Source: a virus. Taken from it: a stretch of DNA of 24,384 nt. Shown here piece by piece: positions 17,169 through 24,383 of this stretch (positions within the stretch are counted from its first letter, which is position 1; each line of letters opens with the position of its first letter). A program made the position numbers and the translations under genes. The notes below the pieces were generated by a model. It made no database searches. It was not told where the DNA came from and worked only from the letters and a program-made list of their open reading frames with translations. The stretch lies in IMG/VR virus record IMGVR_UViG_3300038455_000166, positions 1 through 24,384 of that record; one strand, given 5' to 3'.

Positions 17169-17765
17169 TTAGAAGAGATCGTGAATGGTGGTCAAGACCC
17201 CCGCCCCACCACTGGCGCTGGTCTTGAACAGGTCAAGCATCGCCGGCAACCGCTGGGTCGGATCGGCAAACGACGGCGCATTGGCTAGCAAATCGGTCAA
17301 CTGTGATACTTCTTCAAGTGTATTCTGGACATCGTCCACAAACGCACCGGCTTCGTCGATCAAATCCGTATCCAACGCCGCCAACGGATCGGCGACTGCC
17401 GGTTCAGGTGGCTCGACGTACTCGACGACGTCGCATACGAAATCGAACTGATCGAGATACCCGGCGCGCTGCATCACTTCCAACCTGGAAATGAGCACTT
17501 GCGCAAAGTAGCCTTCGCCGACGGCTTCGGCGAAAAAATCCACTGGCTCGCGCGCGAGATAGGCGTCGCGCAGTTGCTTCAAATCGTCCGTGGCGCTTGT
17601 CCCGTAGAAGATGCCATGGATCGATACCTCGACCGATGGGCGGCCCAACGTTTGCGCAAGATCGCCGCTGAGGCCGGGCACAGGGTGATAGACGATGCGC
17701 GCCCGTTCGCGCACTGCGACGTGCGTGAGTTGTTCCAGACTGATGCCGCCCAGCTCGATTGCCAT
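17169..17765 (-). CDS. DNA-circularisation-N-like tail adaptor (198 aa)
   Basis: The first 115 residues follow the pattern of the phage DNA_circ_N/Mu gp43-type and related distal-tail proteins: RARIVYHPVPGLSGDLAQTLG, then VEVSIHGIFYG, DLKQLRDAYLAREPVDFFAE, and GYFAQVLISRLEVMQRAGY with FDFVCDVVEYVEPPE. Members sit between tape measure and hub genes in contractile tails and are thought to link tube and baseplate; the historic name does not imply DNA circularisation here. The C-terminal 80 residues are helical and acidic (DLIDEAGAFVDDVQNTLEE), resembling the helices of the tape measure coded next. The gene begins 3 bases after the previous stop and ends 2 bases before the tape-measure ATG. LysM, common in the eCIS equivalent (Afp7), is not seen. 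Confidence 0.72.
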   Translation of the reverse strand: MAIELGGISLEQLTHVAVRERARIVYHPVPGLSGDLAQTLGRPSVEVSIHGIFYGTSATDDLKQLRDAYLAREPVDFFAEAVGEGYFAQVLISRLEVMQRAGYLDQFDFVCDVVEYVEPPEPAVADPLAALDTDLIDEAGAFVDDVQNTLEEVSQLTDLLANAPSFADPTQRLPAMLDLFKTSASGGAGVLTTIHDLF

Positions 17766-17768
17766 GCG

Positions 17769-18749
17769 TCAGCCGCCTGAAGTGCCATACGTGCGGAGAA
17801 ACTCAAATTCCAGATGTTCGGTTAGCTTCTCCATGAAGCGTTCCCAGTCCAGGCCGTTGGCCAGCGTCGACGCGGAGCTCACGTCGAGATCAGATTCACT
17901 CGCTGACCGCCCCCGGCGATCCGGTAGGGGTAGGTGACTCACTTGACGCGGATGGGACTCGCCCTGGGCTGCGAACGTCAGAGGCTGAGCTATCGGCTCA
18001 TGTGGTCCGTCGGTTAGCTCGTCAGCCGGCAACGACACAGGCCCTGAAGCAAGATTGGCCTGAAGGATCGCGCTGATCTGCGATGGGTTACGCGCCATTC
18101 TTACACCCATGAGTGGTTCGGGCTGCGCCGCTTGAGGGCCAGCATCCCAAGGTGTGGCATCGCGCGATGTCGGATGCCTCGATTGTCCAGTTGATGCTGG
18201 ACGAACCGAAGATCGTTTGGCCGGCGCGTCAACTCGAGCCAGATCGAGGTGCGCCGGTTCTGTGTCTGCCGTGTGTAATTCATCCGGCGCAGCCACTGTT
18301 TTCGCCAGGCTCTCAGCACGGAGGAATGGCCTTGCTTGCTCACTCAATGGCGTGAACCAGGACACAAGGCTGTTGGTTCGTGACCGAGCGAGCCGATCGG
18401 CCGGTGGCGTCGCACGCGCGGTCGATCCAGTTGACGATCGAACGCCTGGCGTAGCGAAGCGTGGCATGCGCTGGGCTTCAGCGATACGCGCGGCGCGGGA
18501 AGATCGATCGGGCGACGAGGTCAATCGGGCGGTCGACTCACGCGTCGTTAGCGTTTCTGATTCGACGCCCGCCCCGTTTGATCGCTCCAAAATCAGCTGG
18601 CAGATCTCGGCGAGATCGAGCACGGGATCGGAGTATAGTGTGTCCAACCTGTCTAGCATCGATGATAGGTAGGGCGGCGCACATAGCTTTGACGCGAACC
18701 GCGCCCAGCGGGCGCCGATCTCCGCTAACTGGTAAGCGATGTCTTTCAT
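17769..18749 (-). CDS. Low-complexity protein with conserved-looking ends (326 aa)
   Basis: The family is not recognised. The ATG overlaps the chaperone-like stop by 4 bases (ATGA), so the two genes are coupled. Residues 1-55 are helical (MKDIAYQLAEIGARWARFA and LDLAEICQLILERS). Residues about 60-290 are rich in Ser, Thr, Arg, Ala and Pro with scattered charged segments and look disordered. The last 30 residues form a helix, LDWERFMEKLTEHLEFEFL, ending RTYGTSGG. Folded ends joined by a long flexible linker suggest an assembly factor or tether. In phage tails this slot, between tube/chaperone and tape measure, holds the second tail-assembly chaperone or minor tube proteins. Reading frame continuity across almost 1 kb at this GC, and tight coupling on both sides, support a real gene. 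Confidence 0.62.
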   Translation of the reverse strand: MKDIAYQLAEIGARWARFASKLCAPPYLSSMLDRLDTLYSDPVLDLAEICQLILERSNGAGVESETLTTRESTARLTSSPDRSSRAARIAEAQRMPRFATPGVRSSTGSTARATPPADRLARSRTNSLVSWFTPLSEQARPFLRAESLAKTVAAPDELHTADTEPAHLDLARVDAPAKRSSVRPASTGQSRHPTSRDATPWDAGPQAAQPEPLMGVRMARNPSQISAILQANLASGPVSLPADELTDGPHEPIAQPLTFAAQGESHPRQVSHLPLPDRRGRSASESDLDVSSASTLANGLDWERFMEKLTEHLEFEFLRTYGTSGG

Positions 18750-19255
18750 GATTGGTTTTCGAGCTGCAGCAGTTTTTCAACGCCGGCGAGGTAGATGGCC
18801 ACCTGGCCCGGCGTCAACTGGCTCACTTGCTCCGGCGTCCAGCCAAAATGCTTGGCCAACAGCACGTGTGTTTGGCTGAGGGGCGTGTTCGCCGCTTCGC
18901 TGAACGTTTCGCCATCGGCGGTGAGACCGGAAATCTGATTGATGCGGCTGACCAGAAAGTAAACCAGGCCGACGGGCAGTTGGCGAATCTGATCGAGCGT
19001 CAGCGCGGGTTCGACTAGAGCCTCTTTGATTATCAACACCGGAATGAGGCCCGCATCCTCCCGCGCGGCGCGCGAAATCAACGTGAGCGTTGCAACGCTT
19101 AATGGCCGCAGGCGGACGGCGCCACTCGCGGCGGTCTCACGCCCGTTTGTGCCTGGCCGCAGAATTTCTTGCGGAATCTCAATCTCGTGGATCAGGCTGC
19201 TGCCCGCCAGCAGGTCTTGAGCCGATAATGTCTTGCGAACGTTAGCCTCGTTCAT
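18746..19255 (-). CDS. Tail assembly chaperone-like protein (169 aa)
   Basis: 169 residues. The first half holds an IPQEIL segment and RLRPLSVATLTLISRAARE, then IKEALVEPALTLDQIRQLP. The C-terminus has LLAKHFGWTPEQVSQLTPGQ followed by VAIYLAGVEKLLQ. A short all-helical protein directly after the tail tube, ending in a W-x-P-x-x-hydrophobic segment, resembles phage tail-assembly chaperones (P2 gpE or gp14-like) that coat the tape measure before tube polymerisation. This is a family-level inference from layout rather than a strong motif match. It starts 43 bases after the tube stop with GGAGG about 15 bases upstream of the ATG, a longer spacing than normal, and is coupled to the next gene by ATGA. 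Confidence 0.62.
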   Translation of the reverse strand: MNEANVRKTLSAQDLLAGSSLIHEIEIPQEILRPGTNGRETAASGAVRLRPLSVATLTLISRAAREDAGLIPVLIIKEALVEPALTLDQIRQLPVGLVYFLVSRINQISGLTADGETFSEAANTPLSQTHVLLAKHFGWTPEQVSQLTPGQVAIYLAGVEKLLQLENQS

Positions 19256-19298
19256 GGTTGCGCCATCGACCTCCGAAGGTCACACTCCAGGCCGTGCA

Positions 19299-19799
19299 TC
19301 AACTCTCCTCAAAGGCAAGCCGCAGTGCCTTGAACGACACATCTTCCATCACGAAATCATCCATCGGAATGTTGTAGCTCCAGCTGTCGAACTTGGCCCC
19401 GAACACGGTGACTTTGGTTTGCTGATCAGGCCGCGAGGGATCGCGCAACGTCGCGATGATATTGAAGGACGGCTGCACGAAATTGGCTGCGGCCGGCGGG
19501 CTGACCGCACCATCGCCGAGCAAGAGACGCAGCAGCGCGCCGTTGACGTGTGCACGTTCGGCTGTGCCCGAAATCTGGACGATGCCCGGTCGGAGGTGCG
19601 TGGGATAGCGCCGCCCGATCTCGTAGAATGGTTTCACATCACTGGCGACGGTAATCGTGACGTTGCGCAAGCGGCCGACAGAGTTGGCGAAATCGTATTG
19701 CGAAACCAGCTTGTCGGCCGCCGCGCCTTCCGGTGAATTCGTATCGTCGACGCCCAGGACGAGAATCGCATCAATGGCGCGAAAGACATCGTTTGGCAT
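19299..19799 (-). CDS. Tail tube protein
   Basis: 166 residues, the right size for the inner tube subunit of contractile tails (P2 FII about 170, T4 gp19 about 163, Afp1 about 150). Strand patterns fit the tube beta-barrel: NVTITVASDVKPFYEIGRR, RPGIVQISGTAERAHVNGA, PSFNIIATLRDPSRP, TKVTVFGAKFDSWSYNIP, then DDFVMEDVSFKALRL, the typical closing strand. It lies directly after the sheath, the near-universal order. A strong Shine-Dalgarno (AAAGGAG) precedes the ATG, so it is initiated independently of the sheath, which fits the need for many copies. Only one tube gene is present, whereas Afp/PVC-type systems usually carry at least two. Confidence 0.85.
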   Translation of the reverse strand: MPNDVFRAIDAILVLGVDDTNSPEGAAADKLVSQYDFANSVGRLRNVTITVASDVKPFYEIGRRYPTHLRPGIVQISGTAERAHVNGALLRLLLGDGAVSPPAAANFVQPSFNIIATLRDPSRPDQQTKVTVFGAKFDSWSYNIPMDDFVMEDVSFKALRLAFEES

Positions 19800-19823
19800 G
19801 GATCTGCTCCTTTATCCGATCGC

Positions 19824-19840
19824 CTAAGCTAAGTGCTTAG
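19824..19840. repeat. Short inverted repeat between sheath and tube genes
   Basis: CTAAGC, 5 bases, then GCTTAG: a perfect 6-bp stem that includes the sheath stop codon. There is no T-run, so it is not a classic terminator. It might act in mRNA processing or stability between the two most abundant structural genes, or it may be chance. Confidence 0.3.
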
Positions 19841-21774
19841 CGCAAGATCATCGTCACTTTGATGAAGTCGATGCTGAAGGTGGGCTGGATGATCATCACG
19901 ACGCTGACCTCGCCCGCAATTTCCTGAGGCCGCGTCGCTGTGACATCCAATTCGTAGCCCGTCAACGCCTCGTCCTCGACCATGCGCGTCAAAAAGGCGT
20001 CGAGCGTGGCTTTGAGCGCAGCACGGACGCGCGCGTTGTTGAGACGGCCGATGTACGGATTGGCCCCGGAGCGGACGCCGTACTTGGCATAGTCGACGAT
20101 GCGCCGCGTGGGAATTGCGGAGAAGGGCGTGCCCTCGCCAGAGGTCGTGATGCCCTTTAGCACTCGATAGCCTTCTTTGCGAATCACCGCCAGCACATTG
20201 CGCCGAATCATCTGCTCTTGCTGGCCACGATTCAAGTCCAGCGCCAGCCCCGGCACATTCAACGCTTTGTTGGTCAGGCTGGTTTGCACGTCGACCGATG
20301 AGATCAAACCGGCGACGGCCGCCGCTGTGTAAGCAGCCGGCAGAGTCGTGCCATCGGCATAGGCCATCCCCGGCGCGACCACGATCACCCGCTCGTGGGC
20401 CAGCGGTTGGCCGAGGAATTCAGCCACGCTCGTGCCTTTGGCGCCAATGACGGCGATGCGTTCGTGATCGGTATCCGCCGTCGCATTGAGATGACCGACC
20501 AGAATGCTGCCCATCGTCGTCGCTTCTTGCCCGGCCAACACGACGATGTTGATAAGCTGGTTCTCGATCGTTTCCAGTCCGGCCGCATATTCGTCTGCTC
20601 CGGCGTCGGCGCCATTGTTGCCGGGCGTATTGCTGCCCGTGCCGAAATAAGCTGAGACATTCGCTTGCGGAAGATTGCCGCCGAAGGTGGCGTCGGGTTG
20701 AGCTGTCGCTAATTGCGATGCGGCGGTGACGCGCGCTGCCAGGATACGCCCATCGGGTACGATGTAACGCTCCACCGTCGGCGTGTCGGTTAAGCTGACC
20801 TGGACGCAGTTGCGCCGGTCGACCAGATAAGCGGCGACGAGCTGATCGCCATTGGCTAGTTGCGGCGCTTCGCCCGTGGCAAAGTCGAGCGTACCATCCC
20901 AGGTCGTGATCAAAATCTGTCCCGCCTGAGGCGGGGCGTGCCCAACCGCATAAGTCGCGACGACGGTTTGACCCGCGGCTGGAACTTGAGAAGCCTCAAA
21001 CGTGATTTCGCCGGTTGTGTCGTTGATTCGGATTTCATTGGCGGCCGGCGGCGCGCCCGCGCCATAGAGAATGTCGCCATCGCCGTATTCACGGACGACG
21101 TTGCCCGTGCTATCGACGACGCGCACAGCGTTGAGGCTGGCGACTTGCTCAACTGGCAGGTTGGCGAGCATATAGCGATTGTTTGCGTCGCGCGCCACCT
21201 GCTCATCCCGCACGATGCGCTTGTAAACCAGCGCCGGTGTTTCGATGCGGCGAGTCGTGCCGCGAAAAATACGAATCTGATTTTCGGCCGATGGCACGCT
21301 GGGCGAGTAGGTCAAGCGATCGAAAGCGGTGGTGTGCGTTTCGCCTTCCACACGGCAGTCATCGTCCGCTGGATCGACATCAAGACGAATGCTATTGCCC
21401 CACGTCCCCGGCGTCTTGGCCGTCAACACCGCAACGGTGTGCCGGTCCTTGTCCTGCAAGGCATAGGTTGCGCTCGAACTGCTGCTTCCGGCCACGCGCA
21501 CCGCTACTACACTCGACGCACCATTGTTGTAAATATGTTCGAGTGCCCGGACCAACGTCAGCGGATGCGACCCATCGTCAGGGCGATTGAAGCCGTCGGG
21601 CGGCCCGAAAATCTCGCGCGCGTTGCCGAAGCCCGACAACGTGACGGGGACGCCCACTGGCCCGCTGGCGGCTGTGCCAAGAATGCCGATGATGCCGGTC
21701 GAAATGCGGCCCGCCGAAATCAGGCCTTCAGCACGGACTGTGATGTAAGTCCCTGGAATAACCATTTCAGGCAT
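19837..21774 (-). CDS. Contractile tail sheath protein
   Basis: 645 residues, clearly a tail sheath. The N-terminus shows PGTYITVRAEGL and GIIGILGTAASGPVGVPV, with a segment like FGNAREIFGPPDG, typical of phage and eCIS sheaths. The C-terminal third has GLALDLNRGQQEQMIRRNVL, EGYRVLKGITTSG, IPTRRIVDYAKYGVRS, NPYIGRLNNARVRAALKAT and the closing handshake strand IQPTFSIDFIKVTMIL. The middle (about 100-340) is an inserted beta-rich domain likely exposed on the outer surface, making it nearer to T4 gp18 (about 659) than to P2 FI (about 396). It is the only sheath gene here, while Afp/PVC clusters carry several. AGGAGG precedes the ATG at an ideal distance. It is the first gene of the operon, downstream of the candidate promoter near 22051-22080. 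Confidence 0.96.
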   Translation of the reverse strand: MPEMVIPGTYITVRAEGLISAGRISTGIIGILGTAASGPVGVPVTLSGFGNAREIFGPPDGFNRPDDGSHPLTLVRALEHIYNNGASSVVAVRVAGSSSSSATYALQDKDRHTVAVLTAKTPGTWGNSIRLDVDPADDDCRVEGETHTTAFDRLTYSPSVPSAENQIRIFRGTTRRIETPALVYKRIVRDEQVARDANNRYMLANLPVEQVASLNAVRVVDSTGNVVREYGDGDILYGAGAPPAANEIRINDTTGEITFEASQVPAAGQTVVATYAVGHAPPQAGQILITTWDGTLDFATGEAPQLANGDQLVAAYLVDRRNCVQVSLTDTPTVERYIVPDGRILAARVTAASQLATAQPDATFGGNLPQANVSAYFGTGSNTPGNNGADAGADEYAAGLETIENQLINIVVLAGQEATTMGSILVGHLNATADTDHERIAVIGAKGTSVAEFLGQPLAHERVIVVAPGMAYADGTTLPAAYTAAAVAGLISSVDVQTSLTNKALNVPGLALDLNRGQQEQMIRRNVLAVIRKEGYRVLKGITTSGEGTPFSAIPTRRIVDYAKYGVRSGANPYIGRLNNARVRAALKATLDAFLTRMVEDEALTGYELDVTATRPQEIAGEVSVVMIIQPTFSIDFIKVTMILR

Positions 21775-22021
21775 AGCTGTACCCTCCTAGCTGACTGTTG
21801 CATATGCGAATGGATTGGAAATCGACTAGTGATGGAACGCAAGACACGACTGAACCACAAGCCCGACTGGTTAATGCAGTTGCCTCGTGAAGTAACATGC
21901 GATCGCACTGCATGCATTCGTCACACGCCCTGGTAGAGAGAACTGATCCACCGACGATAAACAAAATTGTCAACAGCGATTCAGAAAGTGAGGTTGTTTG
22001 GCTTGATGTGATTGTGATGGC

Positions 22022-22045
22022 TGTCAATCTTTACCTTGATTGACA
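22022..22045. promoter_or_regulatory. Perfect inverted repeat, candidate operator at operon start
   Basis: TGTCAATC, 8 bases, then GATTGACA: two perfect 8-bp arms. It lies just downstream of the candidate -10 box, over the expected transcription start of the sheath operon, where a repressor would act. A further TGTCAA half-site lies at 21968-21973. The regulator is unknown and not coded in the window. Confidence 0.5.
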
Positions 22046-22050
22046 ACGAT

Positions 22051-22080
22051 AGTTTAGCACACATGCCCAACCAAAGTCAA
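22051..22080 (-). promoter_or_regulatory. Candidate sigma70-type promoter of the tail operon
   Basis: On the minus strand, TTGACT (22080-22075) is followed after 18 bases by TAAACT (22056-22051), with TG one base ahead of the -10 (extended -10 form). The predicted start is near 22044, leaving about 270 bases of leader before the sheath ATG. This is the best match to a vegetative promoter in the gap. It is a sequence match only. Confidence 0.45.
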
Positions 22081-22385
22081 TAGGCTTTTCTACGACGAGT
22101 GCGCGTCAAGATTTTGCGTGAGTGGTCGGCAGGAAGCGTACTCAACCAACACATGCGGTGCAATGCTCCCGTCGGCGATCGTCGCCACGGATGATCAGAC
22201 GCGGGACGATGCGGTGCTTTGGTCGGAGGTGTCAGTTCAAGGTTCGATGCGGGTGGCGTCACGACGACTAACCCCGGTGCGGGGGCTATGATCGGCGTGG
22301 CTTTCCTGACAAGACCGGTAAACCGAATCCTCACTGGACCGATGAAGAAGATCAGGTGCTGAGGGATTTTGATCAATCGGCGATA

Positions 22386-23246
22386 TCAGGCAGGCTCGAG
22401 CACGAAGTCGTAATCGACCGTATAGAACGGCGCAGAGACATTCAACTGAGCGGCTTCGTCGGCGGACTCGTGACGCACGACCGGCACGATCAATGCCTCG
22501 CGGACTCCGAAAACTGCATCTGAATCGAGATAAGGATCGCCTTCGGCGAATAACTCTGTGGTTACGGACCTGTAACCGTCAGCCGAGACGATGAAATGAA
22601 TGTGCGCCGGGCGATAGGGATGCCGCCCCGTGGCGATGAGCAGCTGACCAACGGGGCCGTCATCAGGGATCGGATAGAAGGATGGTTTAATCGTGCGAAA
22701 GATGAACCCGCCTCCGACATCCGTATGGAATACGGCGCGCAGTACCGTGCCTTCGAGATTCGGCATTTGCAGATCGTAATGTCCTTCAGCATCCGACTGC
22801 CACACGTCGAGCATCGCGTTTGGAACGGGCCTGCCATCGGGCGAAAGCACGCGCCCTCTCACAACCACCGGTTCTCCCCCTATAGCACCGGCGATGTTGC
22901 TGCCGAGCGGCAGTTCGGGCGCGTCGGTTCGATGAAATGGGCCCAAGATCGTGTACTCGGTCATGCCTGGCGGCTTGCGATTGTTCACGAGGTCCTTCAT
23001 CGTCGTCGCGCCGAGCGTGTCCGAAAGCAGAATGAACTCCTGCCGCTGAGCGTCGCACATCTGCCCGGTCGCAGTCAGGAACTGAATTCCTGTCAGCCAC
23101 TCAGCCTCGGTCAGGTTCACTTCGCGAATGAAAGCATGCAGATGTCTGACCAGACTGGTCAAGATTTCCCTGGTGCGCGCATCCTTGGCATTCGCCATCG
23201 CGGCGATGACAGCGTCGGTCAGGTTAGTTTCATTCAGGTTGCGCAT
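22386..23246 (-). CDS. Intradiol ring-cleavage dioxygenase (hydroxyquinol/catechol 1,2-dioxygenase-like)
   Basis: 286 residues. The non-haem Fe(III) intradiol signature is complete: Tyr157 (EGHYDLQ), Tyr191 (PSFYPIPDDGPVG), His215 and His217 (RPAHIHF), with Arg212 just before. The N-terminal 100 residues are the helical dimerisation domain of catechol/hydroxyquinol dioxygenases (EWLTGIQFLTATGQMCDAQRQ, then LVNNRKPPGMTEYTILGPF). A beta-sandwich opens with VVVRGRVLSPDGRPV and LDVWQSDAEG. The family opens an aromatic ring between adjacent hydroxyls using O2, giving a muconate or maleylacetate, in the cytoplasm. GRHPYRPAHIHF and the length favour the hydroxyquinol branch, but the substrate is not certain. 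The start has GAGGAG upstream. It lies 117 bases downstream of the amidohydrolase on the same strand and is not obviously connected with the tail genes. Confidence 0.94.
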   Translation of the reverse strand: MRNLNETNLTDAVIAAMANAKDARTREILTSLVRHLHAFIREVNLTEAEWLTGIQFLTATGQMCDAQRQEFILLSDTLGATTMKDLVNNRKPPGMTEYTILGPFHRTDAPELPLGSNIAGAIGGEPVVVRGRVLSPDGRPVPNAMLDVWQSDAEGHYDLQMPNLEGTVLRAVFHTDVGGGFIFRTIKPSFYPIPDDGPVGQLLIATGRHPYRPAHIHFIVSADGYRSVTTELFAEGDPYLDSDAVFGVREALIVPVVRHESADEAAQLNVSAPFYTVDYDFVLEPA

Positions 23247-23272
23247 GCGTGCTCCTCATTAGCGAACCACCG

Positions 23273-23278
23273 ATTATA
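23273..23278 (-). promoter_or_regulatory. Consensus -10 box ahead of the dioxygenase
   Basis: TATAAT on the minus strand, 26 bases before the dioxygenase ATG; a start near 23266 would leave a leader of about 20 bases carrying GAGGAG. No good -35 is found at 16-18 bases, where the hairpin lies, so an activator may be needed or the match may be chance. A second TATAAT lies at 23328-23333. Confidence 0.35.
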
Positions 23279-23284
23279 CGCATA

Positions 23285-23324
23285 ATGCGTGCTGCGGATG
23301 TTTCGCACATCCCGCAACACGCAT
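23285..23324. other. Long imperfect hairpin between amidohydrolase and dioxygenase genes
   Basis: The 17-base arm at 23285-23301 pairs with the 18-base arm at 23307-23324 around a 5-base loop, with one mismatch and one bulged base. It lies 40 bases after the amidohydrolase stop. It has no T-run on either side, so it could be a Rho-independent-like attenuator, an mRNA stabiliser or an operator for the -10 box beside it. ATTATAC occurs on both sides (23273 and 23328). Confidence 0.5.
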
Positions 23325-23363
23325 CACATTATACAATTACGACGAGCGGCTTGAGTAATCGGC

Positions 23364-24383
23364 TTAGATCGTCGGCAGCTTGAAGCCCGACTTGGCAACC
23401 ACGTAATCGCGCGATTCCTCGGCCATCTTGCGTACACGCTTCAAGTCGACGCCGAGCAATTGTCCGTTGCGCTTTTTCGCCTGGCCAGCAATCCACACCG
23501 AATCGACATTGCTCGTATCCATGCCCCATACGACCGCGCCGATGGGATCGTTGATGGGAAAGACGTTGACACGATCGGTGCGCAACATGATGATATCCGC
23601 CTCTTTGCCTGGCGTCAGCGAACCAGTCTTGTCTTCCAGATCATTGGCACGTGCCCCTTCGATCGTGGCAAACTCCAACAGATCGCGGGTAGTCAACGGG
23701 GCCGGCACGTCCTGCGCGCCTGACAGTTTTTTGTCGAAAAGGATCGCATGCTGCAGGGAGATGACTGACCGCATCTGGGTAAACATGTCATTTGGCACAT
23801 TGGTTTCGACATCGATACTCAAACTCGGGCGCAAGCCGCGATCGAGGAAGCGCTGGGTCGGCGGCATACCGTGCCCCATCATCATTTCGACCGGGCAAGC
23901 CAATGAGAACGTTCCACCCGTGTCCACGATCATCTGGATTTCATCATCGCTCAACGTCGTGCAGTGAATATACGTCGTGTCCGGTCCGAGCAGTTTGGCT
24001 CGGCCCATCTCTGCCAGCTTGCCGTGCTGACCAGCCGTGCCAACGCCCACATGGACGGTGATATGGGCGCCGACCTCGCGCGCCAGTTCCCACTGACTCT
24101 TGGCAAACTCAAACGGAATGAACTCTGGTCCGGGCGACGCAAGTCCAAACGTCAGCAGCTGATCTTTCGACGAGAAATACTGCTTGGCGACATCTCTGAT
24201 CCAGTTATCCTGATGCTCGTCGGGATACTTCCACCACGGATAGCCATAGGCGAAGACGGCCCGCATGCCCGACTCTTGCAGCGCGCGGATAACGGCGTCG
24301 GCATGCTCACGCGTGGCCTGAATATGCGACCAGTCGAGGATCGTCGTGATCCCGGCATCGATCGCGCCGAGGAGACCTACCAG
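23364..24383 (-). CDS. Metal-dependent amidohydrolase (ATZ/TRZ-deaminase-like), N-terminus beyond right edge
   Basis: The frame is open to the right edge, so 339 C-terminal residues are visible and the N-terminus with the HxH metal site is missing. Features of the amidohydrolase superfamily (cytosine/guanine/SAH deaminase, atrazine hydrolase group): AIDAGITTILDWSHI near the visible start, ESGMRAVFAYG, the metal-His segment AHITVHVGVG, YIHCTTLSDDE, and the metal-Asp block LSIDVETNVPNDMFTQMR. Next comes LLEFATIEGARANDL with GSLTPGKEADIIML, the conserved return to the composite beta domain. Such enzymes hydrolyse or deaminate ring amides or amines. The substrate cannot be named; the neighbour suggests a role in aromatic or heterocyclic catabolism. 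The usual HxxE after the metal His is not obvious (HVGVG), so the exact subgroup is open. It ends 117 bases before the dioxygenase. Confidence 0.88.
   Translation of the reverse strand: MVGLLGAIDAGITTILDWSHIQATREHADAVIRALQESGMRAVFAYGYPWWKYPDEHQDNWIRDVAKQYFSSKDQLLTFGLASPGPEFIPFEFAKSQWELAREVGAHITVHVGVGTAGQHGKLAEMGRAKLLGPDTTYIHCTTLSDDEIQMIVDTGGTFSLACPVEMMMGHGMPPTQRFLDRGLRPSLSIDVETNVPNDMFTQMRSVISLQHAILFDKKLSGAQDVPAPLTTRDLLEFATIEGARANDLEDKTGSLTPGKEADIIMLRTDRVNVFPINDPIGAVVWGMDTSNVDSVWIAGQAKKRNGQLLGVDLKRVRKMAEESRDYVVAKSGFKLPTI

Larger units (their letters stand above)
21775..22385. other. Gene-free intergenic region upstream of the sheath operon
   Basis: 611 bases between the sheath start and the dioxygenase stop. 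No open frame here has convincing composition; those of 60-99 codons are low complexity or start at rare codons. The part nearest the sheath (21775-22080) is richer in AT than the genes and carries the candidate promoter and operator, and would form an untranslated leader of about 270 bases. The leader contains the palindromes GCGATCGC and TGCATGCA near 21899-21916. The part nearest the dioxygenase (22081-22385) holds two small GC hairpins (22174-22186 and 22272-22284), neither followed by a T-run. No tRNA or known riboswitch was recognised. Confidence 0.6.

Noticed and set aside
18740-18790. Possible programmed frameshift joining the chaperone-like gene to the 326-residue gene, as in many phage tails
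   Set aside because: The run of As near 18770 does not form a proper slippery heptamer in the reading frame, the -1 frame has a stop there, and the clean ATGA overlap explains coupling.
21945-21973. Second promoter using the perfect TTGACA at 21973-21968
   Set aside because: No acceptable -10 exists at 16-18 bases; the hexamer is better read as a repeated operator half-site.
21767-22027. Minus-strand frame of 86 codons overlapping the sheath start
   Set aside because: Cys/Ser-rich with no ribosome site; it overlaps the strong sheath Shine-Dalgarno and ATG, so it is probably untranslated leader.
22272-22284. CCCCG/CGGGG hairpin as terminator of the dioxygenase gene
   Set aside because: The stem is only five base pairs and no T-run follows in the direction of transcription.
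22077-22376. Open frame of 99 codons on the minus strand just after the dioxygenase
   Set aside because: It starts at TTG, has no ribosome site, is rich in Pro/Arg/Thr without a recognisable fold, and runs into the candidate -35 of the tail promoter.
22287-22390. Plus-strand frame reading GFPDKTGKPNPHWTDEED, which looks protein-like
   Set aside because: It is preceded by an in-frame stop, has no start or ribosome site, and continues antisense into the dioxygenase. At most it is a decayed fragment.
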